Assembly: GCA_023101885.1 (NCBI GenBank)
Contig: JALPQD010000241.1
Location: 806,001 to 870,000, forward strand
Length of the DNA stretch: 64,000 bases
Direction of reading: 5' to 3'
DNA from: Typhlomys cinereus
Taxonomy: Eukaryota; Chordata; Mammalia; Rodentia; Platacanthomyidae
A program made the position numbers and the translations under genes. Shown one piece after another: positions 35,099 through 46,325 of this stretch. The notes beneath the pieces are model-generated. The model made no database searches and was not told the origin of the DNA. It saw only the letters and a program-made list of their open reading frames with translations. How positions within the stretch are numbered: the stretch's first letter is position 1; each line of letters begins with the position of its first letter.

Positions 35099-36019
35099 AT
35101 ATTTGTGATGGGCATCAGAGATCCTTGAAAGAATGTCAAGCAGTAGACTTTAGGAACACCTGAGGTATTGGGAAAATGTGGGATCATTTCACGTGTGCTC
35201 CAGAATCCATACAGTGAAAGCAACTCCGTTTCTAAGAAGCCCCATCTCTTAGACATTTCTGAAAGCTTAGATAAGAGGGGTACAGCCTCCAAACACCCCT
35301 TCTCCTTCCCGTACACTGTCCCCTGCATGAACTTGTCGAAGGAACAGGAGCAGAAAAAGCCCAGCACTAGTCAACACAGAGCTTCTTAAGCAGCCTAATC
35401 TACTTTGTTATAGCTGTTTACACACAGAAAATAGATATTTTTTGTTTGTTGGTGATGGACTTACTAACATTTTCAGAAACATAGAAGACTATATATACAC
35501 AAACATATACATGTAAATGAATATATGTATATATACACACAGAGAGAAAGAAGAGAGAGAAAGAGAGAGAGAGATGAAAAGAAAGATCAATGATGAGACT
35601 ATCAAACAACAAGATCCTTGGGACTGACTACTGAACAGCAACACCTGCTGAGGGACCAGCAACCAAAGAATAATTTGGAGTCATGTGATAGAAATATGCC
35701 TGAATATACTGTAAAAAATGTATAAATCAGAACCTAATGAACACCTTCTGTGCTTTATAGCCATAGTTAACTCTTGTTCTCTTTTTAGCTGGTAGTAAAA
35801 AGGAAGCAATGTAGTACATGCACACAGACATATAAACAAAGGACAATGAGAATCATATATTCAGCAGACAGAGCACAAAGGGTTATGAGAAATAAATGAG
35901 AAACATCTCTTTATATTAAATATAAAGGTACGCCAGAGAGAAAGGGTAAAATCATGCTGCTAACACAAATGGAATGAAGGAAGAATGTCTTTCCTGGAAG
36001 GGCTCTGATAGTTAATAAA
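35099..36019. other. Single-copy sequence with small simple repeats
   Basis: TA/CA-rich words at 35490-35540 and (GA)n at 35541-35574. No gene recognised. Confidence 0.5.
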
Positions 36020-36220
36020 AACAGCAACAGTACACTGAGAACTTATTAAATGTCTGAGTCAGACACTGTGTTCAGAGCTGAAGGTCATCATCTCCTATCA
36101 TTCTCAAAGCTGGGCACAGACCTGGGTTTCATTCACCTCCCTTTATGGATATAAAACTGAAACTCAGAGATGCTTAGTAACTTATATTAAGTTCATGGTT
36201 GCTTAATGAATAAGCTAAGT
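36020..36220 (+). mobile_element. MIR fragment
   Basis: 'gagaacttattaaatgtctgagtcagacactgtgttcagagctg', then 'catctcctatcattctcaaagctggg', then 'ataaaactgaaactcagagatgcttagtaactt' follow a full MIR core order. Confidence 0.65.
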
Positions 36221-36329
36221 TTGTGGGGTTTTGGGGGTTCTAGGCCAAAAGTCAGTCACTGAAGTACAGCAAGGTCACTTTAGGTGACATAATACCCAGG
36301 AAACATACAGAAGGGAGTAATGAACCTGC

Positions 36330-36520
36330 TTAACTCATTTCCACTCTGGATTTAATCTTCTGGTAGATGTTCGAGGTGGAAAGCCTGTTCATCCCATTTC
36401 ACAGAGAGCAAATTGAGCTCAGAACATGACATAACATGTCTAATACTATCCAGCCAGTAAACGCTGGTAACGGAATTTGGATTAAGAGTGCCTGATATCA
36501 TGTCACTTCATTGTCTTTAG
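36330..36520 (+). mobile_element. MIR fragment
   Basis: 'catcccatttcacagagagcaaattgagctcagaacatgac', 'ccagccagtaaacgctggtaacggaatttgg' match the MIR core and 3' side. It lies close to the MIR at 36020 but is a separate copy, since the core is repeated. Confidence 0.6.
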
Positions 36521-37084
36521 GTCCTGTGTCTCTCTTACTTGCTTTCTTCAAAGTGCTGGACCCATGTGTTGATTCTAAGTGGGTTCCTCATACCTAAGCA
36601 GTGGCTGGCTGAACACCCCAGTATCTAAGCTTTACACCCTAGTATCTCATGAGATGGAATCTTTCTAGACCAAAGCAGCTCTTCCCAAGTAGTATGTATT
36701 TCTAAAACATTGGGCTTTAAAGCAGAGGAAGGAGATACAAGCCACTTATTCTGTTCTATCTTATGCAAAGGACAATATGTCCTAAACTTGAGCCTTTCCT
36801 GATCCCTTGTCACTCTATTTCCTGGCATACTCATATACAAATATAACCCACGAATTTTCCTTATACAAATGTGAAAAATCCCAATGGAATCAGACTGACC
36901 TGTGGAGTGGTAAGCTGCTTCTGGCATCCAGAACGACCTGTAATGCTGGAGTCTTTTACCTGTGGGTTTATCATCCCCAGACTCATACGTAAGCTCTTTG
37001 GAGAAATGTTCTCCAGTGCACTGACTAGTAGTAACTCTTCCTCTTCCATAAGCCTTGGCATCTGCTTTCAGCAATCAGAAAGTA
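36521..37084. other. Single-copy sequence, nothing recognised
   Basis: The 149-codon minus-strand frame at 36625-37074 has no recognisable domain; several other frames overlap it on both strands, as expected by chance. Confidence 0.45.
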
Positions 37085-37225
37085 GGATAGCAAAGCAGTG
37101 AAGTGGCGAATCTGGCAGCAGTTAGACCTGCGCTAGAATCTTGGTTGCAGGACCAGAATCTATGTAATGTGAGGAAGGATATCCATTCTCTTTGAGTTCT
37201 GTTTCTTTTCCATAAACTTTTAGAA
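37085..37225 (+). mobile_element. MIR fragment, tRNA side
   Basis: 'atagcaaagcagtgaagtgg', 'tctggcagcagttagacctgcgctagaatcttgg' follow the 5' tRNA-like part of MIR. Confidence 0.5.
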
Positions 37226-37560
37226 TTTCTTAATGAGTCTTCATGTATTCAAACTAATATTCCCTGAGAAAAGAACTCACATGCTTTCAGTTTATATACA
37301 GTGGTATTTCAGTCCTGTTCTTTTTTACCTATCTGCTTCATTACAACACATACACGCACCTTGTATTATATCCCCAGGGACTCAGAATATCAATTCAAAT
37401 TTCCTACTTCTCCGTGATACTAACCACACTTATGGGTACACTACAGTATTTTTGACTCTATGTGAGATATTAACTATGTGACAAAAGAGTCATCTGTAAT
37501 CTTTTATATCCCAGGAACCTAGAAAAGAGTTGTGAATATAATAGATTTTTCAGGGAATGT
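37226..37560. other. Single-copy sequence, nothing recognised
   Basis: No gene or repeat recognised. Confidence 0.45.
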
Positions 37561-37816
37561 TTAATGAAGGAGAAAAGGAAGAAAGAAAGGTAGGAAGAAA
37601 GAAGGAAAGTAAGAAAGAGATGTAAGAGTAAAGGAGGGAGAAAGGAAGTGACAAAGGCAGAGAGAAGGAAAGAAGAAAAGGAGGGAGACAGGAATGGAGA
37701 GAAGAAAGAAGGGAGGAGGAGTTGAAGAAAAGAAGGAAGCAAGGAGAAAATGAGAGAAGAAGGAAAGAAGGAAGGAAGGAAGGAAGAAAGGAAGGAGGGA
37801 AGGAAGGAAGGAAGGA

Positions 37817-37860
<44 letters not shown>

Positions 37861-37990
37861 AAAGAAAGAAGGAAAGAAGGAAAGAAAATAAAGAAGGAAA
37901 GAAGGAAAGAACAAAGGATGTAGAGAAAGGAGAGAAAGAAGGAAAGATGGCAGAGAAAGGAGAGAAAGAAGGAAGTAGAGAAGGATGAAA
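37561..37990. repeat. Purine tract (GAAA/GGAA)n
   Basis: About 430 bp of GA-rich simple sequence. 37752-37888 is 137 purines without a break. The 117-204 codon frames rich in Ser, Phe and Leu on the minus strand are repeat artefacts. Confidence 0.95.
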
Positions 37991-38188
37991 GGAAATATTT
38001 TTCTGGGAAAGACAATAAAATATCAGTACCCACCATAGAGCAGGCACATATTATTGTTTTTAAAGTCCCAAAAATTGTGTCCATTTCTTTACATGGTAGA
38101 TGAAATAAAGCATGACTGTGGATCAGCTAAGGAACTGTGATCCATATAGCTGATTTACCTGGACTTGTATCTGTTTTTATGTTTTTTG

Positions 38189-38203
38189 CTAGTTTCTATC
38201 TTT
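38189..38203. repeat. Target-site duplication, left copy (SINE copy 2)
   Basis: ctagtttctatcttt, identical to 38488-38502. Confidence 0.93.
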
Positions 38204-38487
38204 TTTTAAATTTTTTTATTATTATTTATTCAATTGTGTGTGTACGTGCACGTGTGTGTGTATGTCTGTGTGTGTGTAGAACCACGGACGAATTCAGGAA
38301 CCACCATGGACACCTCCACCTCCTTATTGTTTACTCTGCCCTGGGATTCACAGGCTCCGCCCTACCAGGACCAGAAGCACAGGCCGCTCCCGCTTCCGCC
38401 CGGCATCTATACGTGGGATCTGGGATCCAAACTCAGGACCTTCTGCCTGCAAGGCAGAGGCTTAACCCCTGAGCCACCTCTCCAGTC
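38204..38487 (-). mobile_element. Young tRNA-derived SINE (EcoRI-site family), copy 2
   Basis: Same family as 1829-2140 and same orientation: 5' end ggactggagaggtggctcag on the minus strand, A- and B-box-like motifs, GAATTC site, short CA stretch, A-rich tail. An exact 15-bp duplication brackets it. 284 bp. It is close to copy 1 over the whole body, with differences mostly at CpG sites. Confidence 0.93.
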
Positions 38488-38502
38488 CTAGTTTCTATCT
38501 TT
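38488..38502. repeat. Target-site duplication, right copy (SINE copy 2)
   Basis: Exact copy of 38189-38203. Confidence 0.93.
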
Positions 38503-39692
38503 GCAACATGTCTAGACCTATATCTCTACTCTCCAGTCTGTAAAATGGGCATAAGGTATGTTTCTGTTTTATCTTCCAGGAAGAATGAAGAAAGTCACTG
38601 AAGGAAAGACCTCCCCTGTAATCAGTATGTCTGCTGTGAGGGCTACAGCAGAGCAATGTCTCATCCACGCTCACAGAAAGAGGGCTTTCTCCTTCTAAAG
38701 ACTTGAAGATGGTACCTCAACCTCCAGGAAGGAAGGGGCAGAAAAGGCAGAAGATAATGAAAGAGAAAGGAGACAGACAGAGACACAACCTGGATCTCAC
38801 AGTGAAGGACAGTTGACTTGCCTACTGTCCAGTCCTTTGCAGTGGTGTCAAGTCAGGTCCCATCAACAGTGATGAACAATCAGCCATCAGGGCTCCGAGA
38901 GGGTCATCCAAGAAGTAATTTATCCCTGGAGGCTGAACCTGTATAATGTCCTTACTAATCTGGGGCTCCCGGGTTATGAAATCTGCCATCAGGAATGAGT
39001 TATAGTTTCAATAAGTCACTCTAGCTAATCATTCCCTCTCATCTGGAGCTTCTGGTGAGGAGGATGGGATAAAATGCTCTGCAGCTCCTGATCAGAGGTC
39101 CTGGATGAGGAGCCAATACTTGGCCAGGGCCTCTGCCCTAAATGGATTCTGCTGTCACCTCTCTTTCAGCTTCAGCTGAGAGGGAAGCACAGAAGGCACG
39201 CGTCTGTACAGGAAGATGAAGGGATCTGCCTGTGATAAGGTTATGATTAAATCAAGGTTTTTGCTCTAATTACACTGCATTTAAATAAATGCAGCCTAGT
39301 AAGTAATTGTAATTGATGTGCAATTAAACATGTATTTATATCACCATTGCCTTCTCCTGTGCAGCTGTCTACTCGTGCTTCTCATTGTGACTGGGGACAG
39401 TAAAATTTGCCTAACACTTGGGAGAGGAAGCTCTGCCTCTCTCAACGTGGATTTCTGACTCTGTCAAGGGCGGCATGGGGTGGTGGGGAATCTGAGGGGT
39501 AGAAGGAACAAGAGGGGTTGCAGAGCCCCTTTACTCTTTGAGGAATTCCCATATCTATCATAGTGGCTGGGTTTCTCAAGACACTTTTAGCTTTGCCCTA
39601 GTGCACATGAATAGATGATCATCTACCTTTCCCTGGCTTCAGAGTACTACATCCAGTGTTTCACACACAGTAGCTTCCTGAAAAAAATGCTT
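38503..39692. other. Single-copy sequence, candidate non-coding element
   Basis: No exon or repeat recognised over about 1.2 kb. 39240-39420 is rich in TAAT/ATTA homeodomain-type cores and holds a near-palindrome, tgcatttaaataaatgca, at 39276-39293. Confidence 0.5.
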
Positions 39693-39706
39693 GTGAAAAC
39701 AACTTT

Positions 39707-40051
39707 ATTTTATTTTTATTTTTATGTGTTTCTCTCTGTATGCATGTATGTCTGTCTGCTTATGTGTCTGTGTGTATCATAGGGAACCTTTATATGTACC
39801 TGTGGAGACCCAAGGGTGACTGTGGGAATCACATTGGATCGTGCTACCTCCTTTTTGCTTTGCTCTGGATTTCTCTGGCTCTGCCTCCCAGGGTGGGAAG
39901 TATAGGTGGCTGCCATTTATGCCTGATTTTGTTTTTGTTTTTGTTTGTTGTTGTTGTTGTTGTTATTGTTTACATGGGATATGGAATCCAAACTCAGGAC
40001 TTTCTGCTTGCAGGGCAGAGGTTTATAATCCCTGAGTCATCTCTCCAGCCC
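39707..40051 (-). mobile_element. tRNA-derived SINE, older relative of the young family
   Basis: Minus-strand SINE with head ggctggagagatgactcagg (reverse complement of 40032-40051), B-box-like region near 39985, long body with 'cctgtggagacccaagggtgac', a GTT-rich expansion at 39930-39970 and T-rich tail at 39707-39728. The flanks tgaaaacaacttta (39693-39706) and tgaaaacaaacttta (40052-40066) are an imperfect target duplication with one extra base. Confidence 0.82.
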
Positions 40052-40066
40052 TGAAAACAAACTTTA

Positions 40067-40625
40067 AAGGCAAGAGTGAAACCTTCTATTGAATGTATAC
40101 AGCTCTTACTTTTTGGTCTAGAGGGCAGTCACAATTCAAAGATGTTAGTTATACTACTGATTTTATGACTTATACTTCAGCCCTTAGTTGGTGAGCAGGC
40201 AAAGGCAATTTTGTAATATGACTTTCACAGCATGTCTTTTTTCATCATTTCTACCTGATCTCGAGTCCCTTTAGCACTGAATGAAAGACAAGCTTCTCGT
40301 CATGCCAGATGGGCCACTGAAGTGGGACAGTGCTAGGAGGGCAGGCCAGCCAGTCATAGCTAAATAACAACTAAACAGCACATCATGGAGGTCACCCAGA
40401 AACAGTGACACTATTGAGATTGTACGTAGGACGCTTGAGCATTTCTGGGTGAGAAACAAGGACCAAGATAGATAAAGAGGAACAGGTAGGAAGTTGCATG
40501 AAGACTCAAGCACCATTCCTGAAATATATCAGTGATCATTTACCTATGCTGTTAGCCACAATACGTTAAAAGGCCAAAGAAGCTATTGGTATATTTCATT
40601 TCTGATCTCTGTAAGTAAAAAAAAT
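40067..40625. other. Single-copy sequence, nothing recognised
   Basis: No gene or repeat recognised. Confidence 0.45.
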
Positions 40626-40629
40626 AGGT

Positions 40630-40935
40630 AGGGAGATTGGCTGATGTTTTAGTGAGTAAAGTTCTAGATGTACAAGCATGAAGACCTGATTTCAGGTCAA
40701 CAGAAAAAAGTGTGTAATGTAGGCATAGTGACAAGTGCCTATAGTCTTAGAATTGGAAGGCAGAAAAGCTCACTGGCCAGGTAACCTAGCTGAAACATCA
40801 ATCTCTGGGTTCAGTGGGAGATCCTATGTGAAACAAAATAAGGGAGTTCTCTAGAAATTGAGGAAGACAATCTAATGTCAATCTCTGCCATCCTCGTGTA
40901 GTTATGTGGGTAGCAAACCTACTTGTGCAGAATGT

Positions 40936-40972
<37 letters not shown>
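40630..40972 (+). mobile_element. Composite B4-like SINE ending in (CA)n
   Basis: A worn tRNA head ('gctgatgttttagtgagtaaag', 'aagacctgatttcaggtc'), a B1-like middle ('ggcatagtgacaagtgcctatagtcttag', 'ggaaggcag') and a (CA)n tail at 40939-40972. Confidence 0.6.
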
Positions 40973-40974
<2 letters not shown>

Positions 40975-41549
40975 TATTGGCTCAGGCAAAGGCATAAAAG
41001 CTACAGAAAAAGAAGCAGTTTGAATGCATGCAATCTCAGCACAGTTGACTATTTGTTTGGGACCTAGATAAACAAGATAATCCTTTGGCCTGGTTTTTTG
41101 TGACTGTGATGGAACACATCCGGTTGGGGCCCTTGTCACCCATCAGAGTGCTAATTAGGGAGCCAGAAATACCATGGTGCCCCTCATCTGTTTGTGTTCT
41201 CCTGCTGAAAGGACGCCATGCATCTCCCTGACAGTTAGTCATTACAGAAGCATGTGGGCATCTCAGGTTGTGCAGGGACAGCTAAACCCCTAAGAGCCAA
41301 GCACAGCTCAGAGCCTCATTGCCTGAATACCACCTGCCACTCCAATGATCAGAAGGGATGTGTATCAACAGCAGCCAAGATGGCTGGTATGTTTGTGGAC
41401 GCCCAGAGGACTATCCTGTGATGGACCTCAAAGGAGAGGTCAGAGGAGAAATGACAAAGAAAGGGAGAAACATCAAGACTAAGTCACTGTAATTTTCAGA
41501 GTTCAGTTCTAAGTCATGAGGAAAGTGAAAATTATTTTCAGTACTTTAA
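40973..41549. other. Single-copy sequence, nothing recognised
   Basis: No gene or repeat recognised. Confidence 0.45.
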
Positions 41550-41770
41550 AGTGGGCAGTGGTTCACCCTTTTATACCTCTTTGCCTCACAGCATTTTCCT
41601 GTGCTTCATTTAAACTTTATCCTCTCCAAAATTATTATCTCTGAGAGACAAATTTACAAAATAGGGACCTAGAGAGGTGAAAGAATTCTTCAAGGTCAAA
41701 GTACTATATAAATGAAAGGATTGGGACTAAAACTAAGTTTTTCATATTTCCACTTCAGTCTTCTGCTAAG
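41550..41770 (+). mobile_element. MIR fragment
   Basis: 'ttacaaaatagggacctagagaggtgaaagaattcttcaaggtcaaag' and 'gaaaggattgggactaaaac' follow the MIR core order. Confidence 0.6.
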
Positions 41771-41949
41771 TTAGTCAAATAAATGGGCACGAGGGATCTT
41801 TTAGGAGAAATGGAAATGTTTTAATGGTAGACATGGTGATGGCTACATGACCCTGTAAATTTTGTGCAAATGATCTCATGCTTAATACAAGTGAACTTTA
41901 TAGTATGCAAATTTTATTTTAAGATAGCTCTTATAAAATAAAGGAAGTT

Positions 41950-42150
41950 GAGTGATTAAGTAGAACCTATACTGCACCATAGTGCAGATCCTATTTGTAG
42001 AATTTTTTTCTCCCTGAAGAACCTTGGATAAGTTTCTTAATTTCTTCAAACATCACCATTGTCTCTAAACGTGTGATAATGGTATCTACTTCAAGGGTTG
42101 CTGTGAAGATCTGGCACTAAACCAATAGTAACTAATTTTATTTCTGCTCT
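41950..42150 (+). mobile_element. MIR fragment
   Basis: 'ccttggataagtttcttaatttcttcaaacatcacc' and 'tgataatggtatctacttcaagggttgctgtgaagat' are a well-kept MIR order on the plus strand. Confidence 0.68.
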
Positions 42151-42387
42151 TTCTGATGCTTTACTAGGAATCATGATATAAAAAATAAGGTAATTAACTC
42201 TCTACTGCGTGCTTAATAGCTGATGTTTATTTGTGTCATTGCTGGCCTTGCACAGGAGTCAGACATGGATATAATTTTGGTCAAAGCTCTAAACAGTGCT
42301 TTTAATTGCATTCAACTAGCAAATAAAAGTACTTCAGTATGCCAAGAGCATACACATCCTAGCCCACTCTTAAACTGTTTTTCTAAT
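42151..42387. other. Single-copy sequence, nothing recognised
   Basis: A 114-codon frame (42223-42567) spans this and the MER5-like element; it has no recognisable domain. Confidence 0.45.
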
Positions 42388-42530
42388 GTGGCTGTTTGCT
42401 GGAGTCACTGGTGGGGCTCTGAGAATGCAGATGCTTCTGCCCCACTCTGGGGATTCTGCTTAATTGATAGGGGACATGCCCTAAGCTGTGGGATTCTTAA
42501 AAATTTCTTGTGTGAATCTAACTGGAGAAA
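42388..42530 (+). mobile_element. MER5-like hAT-Charlie MITE
   Basis: 'gatgcttctgccccactctggggattctgcttaattgat', then 'ctgtgggattcttaaaaatttc' and 'gtgtgaatctaac' follow the MER5A order. Non-autonomous DNA transposon, inactive. Confidence 0.55.
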
Positions 42531-42911
42531 AGTTAAGGAAGTACGACTCATTGACTTTCAAGTCTGAGCTCACTGGAATCTACCCAGGGAGTTTCAAAGT
42601 GACCAAATCTCAGCTTTTAGATTTAATTGGTCAAGCAAAGGTGAGACCCTTGCCCATTTAAAGTGTCCCTGGTTGTTCTAGTATGCAGCTTGAGTAAGTA
42701 TCACTGCTTCGAATTTCAGCATATAAGCTGCTTAATCAGGATATCTACTCCATAGCATCCCATGTCCATTCCCCTCCTCTGCTTCCAGGAAAGGGATTTC
42801 ACAGCATGCTGTGTTGGCTACCACATGATGTGTTGACTTTGGGTACCATTCATAGACGTGTGCCATGATGCAATCCCTGGGGTATGTGGAAATTCTAGGA
42901 ATGTAGGAAAG
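42531..42911. other. Single-copy sequence, nothing recognised
   Basis: No gene or repeat recognised. Confidence 0.45.
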
Positions 42912-42932
42912 AGTGTGTGTGTGCGTGTGTAC

Positions 42933-43008
<76 letters not shown>

Positions 43009-43087
43009 ATTGTGTGTACCTGTGGAGGCCTAAGGGTGATTTTGTTTCAGAGGTAGAGGCTTAATCCCTGGACCATTTCTCCAGTTT
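42912..43087 (-). mobile_element. SINE remnant with (TG)n and (GA)n tail
   Basis: (TG)n at 42912-42975 and (GA)n at about 42976-43006, then 'tgtacctgtggaggcctaagggtga' and 'agaggcttaatccctggaccatttctccag', the reversed head of a tRNA-derived SINE. Much of the body is deleted. Confidence 0.65.
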
Positions 43088-43347
43088 GAAAGTATTATTT
43101 CTAATGGTAATGATCTACCTTTTGAAATGGAGTATTGGGCTACTACTAAGCCAAGTCTTCCTAAAGTCATATAGTCTACATGGTACATAGCTGGCTGAAA
43201 GTTGATCAGAATGGAATTTCCAGGGAGTTCCAGATATTATAAAGTGCTTTAGAAGACTCAGGAGACGATGAACCATCTTCATCTATTCAATAATGCCCAC
43301 TGGAACAGGTCTGACAATGACAGGCTTCTTAGAACTGAAGAATAAAA
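43088..43347. other. Single-copy sequence, nothing recognised
   Basis: No gene or repeat recognised. Confidence 0.45.
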
Positions 43348-43590
43348 ATGAGGGGCTTTCAGAGATGGCTCAGTGGATAACACACTTGTCATGCAAGCAT
43401 AAGGATAAGAGTTCAGATCTGTAGCATCCACATAGAAAAGTATATGGTGTGGCAACATGCTTAAAATCCTAGAGTTTGGTTTACAGATTTGGGATACATA
43501 GGACTAGTTGGCTAACGACACTAGCTCAACAGGTGAGCTCTGGGTTCAGTAAATGAAACCCAAATCTATTGATCTCTTTTCAAACTCTGA
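43348..43590 (+). mobile_element. Composite B4-like SINE
   Basis: Head 'ggggctttcagagatggctcagtggataac', B-box-like 'gagttcagatctg', then a worn B1-like part ('ggtgtggcaacatgcttaaaatcctag', 'gctctgggttcagtaaatg'). Confidence 0.62.
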
Positions 43591-43863
43591 AAAAGCCTAC
43601 CATGTCGTCCATGAATGAAAATGTAACTAACTTTTCTGCTAACTCTATTTATCCTTTTCTGACCAAATTCAAATAAGCACTTGTCTTTCATACTACAAAG
43701 CTCCACTAGTTATTTGTTAAGCTAGTTACTACTCTAGAGACCATGAAAAAGGAAATGAATTTCAGCAGTTATGAATTAGGCAGAAATTATGCAGGAAGAT
43801 TTAATCAGAAGATTCTTTTCAAGGAGTTTTCTGGGAATTCTAGGTAGCCAGAAAGTTTTATTC
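43591..43863. other. Single-copy sequence, nothing recognised
   Basis: No gene or repeat recognised. Confidence 0.45.
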
Positions 43864-44126
43864 ACTGGAGCACTGGGAAGGTGTCTCAGTTGGCCCGGTG
43901 CTTCAAACACAGAAAAGAAAACCTGAGCTCAGATTGGCAGCACCCACATAAAAAGGCAGACATGGTGACATGAAGCTGGAATCCCAATACTGAGAAGTGG
44001 AGATTGTCATATCCCTGTGACTCACTGGCCAAACAGTCTAAATCTACAAGCTCAGAAATTCTGTCTTAAAAGATATGGTGGAGAATCAATTAAGGATTTT
44101 TTATGTGGACTTATGACTTCTATAAC

Positions 44127-44176
<50 letters not shown>
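43864..44176 (+). mobile_element. Composite B4-like SINE ending in (CA)n
   Basis: Head 'cactgggaaggtgtctcagttgg', B-box-like 'gagctcagattggcagcaccc', B1-like 'gcagacatggtgacatgaagctggaatccc', then a (CA)n tail at 44127-44176. Confidence 0.62.
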
Positions 44177-44179
<3 letters not shown>

Positions 44180-44499
44180 CGGTGATTAAGATGAGGCCTC
44201 TCCGTTACCCTCAGATTTATCTCATCCTTCTCTAGAAGGATTTAGTGAAACAACCTGGTTTGAACAGGCTTAGCTATAAGATAGCTTTGGTACCAGACCA
44301 TTTCTAGTCTCAGAAATCAGACAGCGCATGTATCCAACTCTCAGTTTTCTCCCAGTACAGAACATTGTCATCCTCTCTGTCAATTTTTGTCCTCAGTCTG
44401 AAACTAGCTTCCTGGTTTTAACACTGATTTTAGCTAGAAAACAATCATGTTTCCACTTGGCACTAGTTCCCATCTTGACAATGACCACAGTAAAAGAGA
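44177..44499. other. Single-copy sequence, nothing recognised
   Basis: No gene or repeat recognised. Confidence 0.45.
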
Positions 44500-44625
44500 G
44501 CAAGTGATGAATGTTTGTTGTTTATCTGCATTAGAGCATTTGTATAATTTCATGTGCATCTTACAACAGTATATCAGATGGACACTTATCACTGCTGTCC
44601 TACATTAAGAAAAATGGCCACAGAT
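44500..44625 (+). mobile_element. MIR fragment (weak)
   Basis: 'gcatctaca'-type MIR words ('tgtataatttcatgtgcatcttacaacag', 'ttaagaaaaatggccacag') in the expected order. Confidence 0.4.
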
Positions 44626-44631
44626 TAATCA

Positions 44632-44785
44632 TACCAGGCCAGGCATTGATGGTACATGCCTGTATTCCCAGCACTTAACAGGTGAAGAAGGCAATAGGAT
44701 CACAAATTCAGTGCCATTCTCAACTATATAGTTTGAGGTCAGCCTAGGTTACATGAAATCCTGTCTTGAAAAAAGTAATTATCCT
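44632..44785 (+). mobile_element. B1 SINE
   Basis: 'ggccaggcattgatggtacatgcctgtattcccagcacttaacaggtgaagaaggc', 'gtttgaggtcagcctaggttacatgaaatcctgtctt' and an A-rich end are the 7SL-derived B1 layout. Confidence 0.82.
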
Positions 44786-46147
44786 ATGTGTTAATAGAAA
44801 TGTTGAGTGGGATACAAGGGAAACAAGGAAAAGATAGAAAAGATAACACAGAAAGGAGAATAAATGACTTAAGTGTCACAAAAAACAATCAGAGGTGAAA
44901 TGGCTGGTGGTTCATCTGCAGTGTGAGGTCAGTTAGGTTATTGCTCCTTGGAAAATTTTAATTCAGTTTGGTTCACAGAAACAACATGTGACAGGTGTCA
45001 TAAGATATGAGTAACAGGTAAGATTGGAAAGTCCCTCCAAACAGTGAATGTGTTCTCTGCAGATAGGTTATTCTCCTAACACTTCTAGGACAGTATGATT
45101 AGATTGAGAAGCATGACAAAAATACATGTTCTTCTTTACTTTCAAGCTGTTAAAAGTATCAGCATAACTGTTTATTAAAAATAAAACATACTATAGCCAG
45201 AAGCCTATTTTGAAGCAAGCACAGAGTTATGGAGACAGAAGGACCCCAGAGGTCCTGAGTGCTGTACATGCATGTGCTGCTTAAGATAAGTGCTATTGAG
45301 ACACAGTTTATTCCATGCTCCTGTGTGACTTGGGCCATTCCCATTAGTCTGCAGATGCTCATCTCGAACAGCACAACTAGTCTTAAAGGGATTGGGGACC
45401 AAATTGCCAGAGTGGCTGCTTTTTCTCTTCCAGAGACAATTCCATTTTCATCTGAAACAATTTCTCTTCATACACAGCAATTTCATTCTCATATGACTTG
45501 CTATTCTGATATTTGTTGTAATTTGCATAAGATTGGCTTTGAAAAAATTATTGGAAGCCCCCACTTTATTCTTATAAACACTTGTTCTACCTAACAAATG
45601 CATTTGGATTCAGTAGCTGCTGGGGATTCTGATCTGAATTCCCCAGCCCTGGGCTGGTGGTGTGTGTGCAACTGTTCCAGAGGAGGGGGAGACTACTTAT
45701 TATGCCAAATGTGCTTCCAGTGTTCACAGCAGCCTGGCTCTTTCAACAGGCAGAGAAACTGCTTCTTAGAGACGTGCCTAGAGACTTGCAATTTACCAAG
45801 GCAAAAATGCAGAAATCTGTGTAAACGAGACCAGCGCAATACTAAAATGTGCTGTCCACAGGACTCACTTAAGATTGTACAACTGTCATCTTTTCTCAGT
45901 CTCCTTTACAACCACAAAGGCAAAGCAAGGCATTCTAGATTATCATCCAATGAGGAGGCTTCTCTCCCTAGATAATGAGCATCTTTGTATATTCGTTCTG
46001 CACTGAGTCTCTGTCCAGACTATCCATCCTCCAACTCCATTCAGCACATCCATACATGACTTTAAGCATGCTATCTGCTTCACCTGATGTCTGCTTTTTC
46101 CCCAGAAGGAAGGCAAAGCACAAAGGAATACAAAATTTTCAAGATAT
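44786..46147. other. Single-copy sequence
   Basis: No repeat recognised over about 1.4 kb. It holds an octamer word ATTTGCAT at 45521-45528 and a cysteine-rich open frame at 45598-45975 (see findings), neither of which I can support as functional. Confidence 0.5.
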
Positions 46148-46325
46148 GTTATTAATTTATTTTGGGGAGAGAGAGAGAGCACATGCATGCCATTGCACAA
46201 ACAGTTAGACAACTTTTGGAAATTGGTTCTCTCTTTCTATCATGTGGGCTTCCAAAGATCAAACTCAGGTCACCAGGTTTGTGAGCAGATATCTAAACCA
46301 TCAAGCTATCTATCTCACTATCCCC
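46148..46325 (-). mobile_element. tRNA-derived SINE remnant (B2/B3-like)
   Basis: T-rich tail, GA stretch (46165-46178), 'atcatgtgggcttccaaagatcaaactcaggtcaccagg' and a reversed head ending 'aaaccatcaagctatctatctcac'. Same core as 1166-1385. Confidence 0.6.

Noticed and set aside
36625..37074. 149-codon minus-strand frame
   Set aside because: No known domain, no splice or promoter context, and competing open frames on the other strand; likely chance.
37470..38084. 204-codon minus-strand frame
   Set aside because: Almost entirely the complement of the GAAA/GGAA purine tract; no non-repeat domain.
38137..38491. 85-111 codon frames with a TTDEF..NHHG-like string, also seen at 1879-2124 and 53048-53486
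   Set aside because: The similar peptides at three loci come from the antisense strand of the young SINE family, not from a gene family.
45521..45528. Octamer ATTTGCAT as a regulatory site
   Set aside because: An isolated 8-mer is expected by chance at about this frequency in AT-rich DNA.
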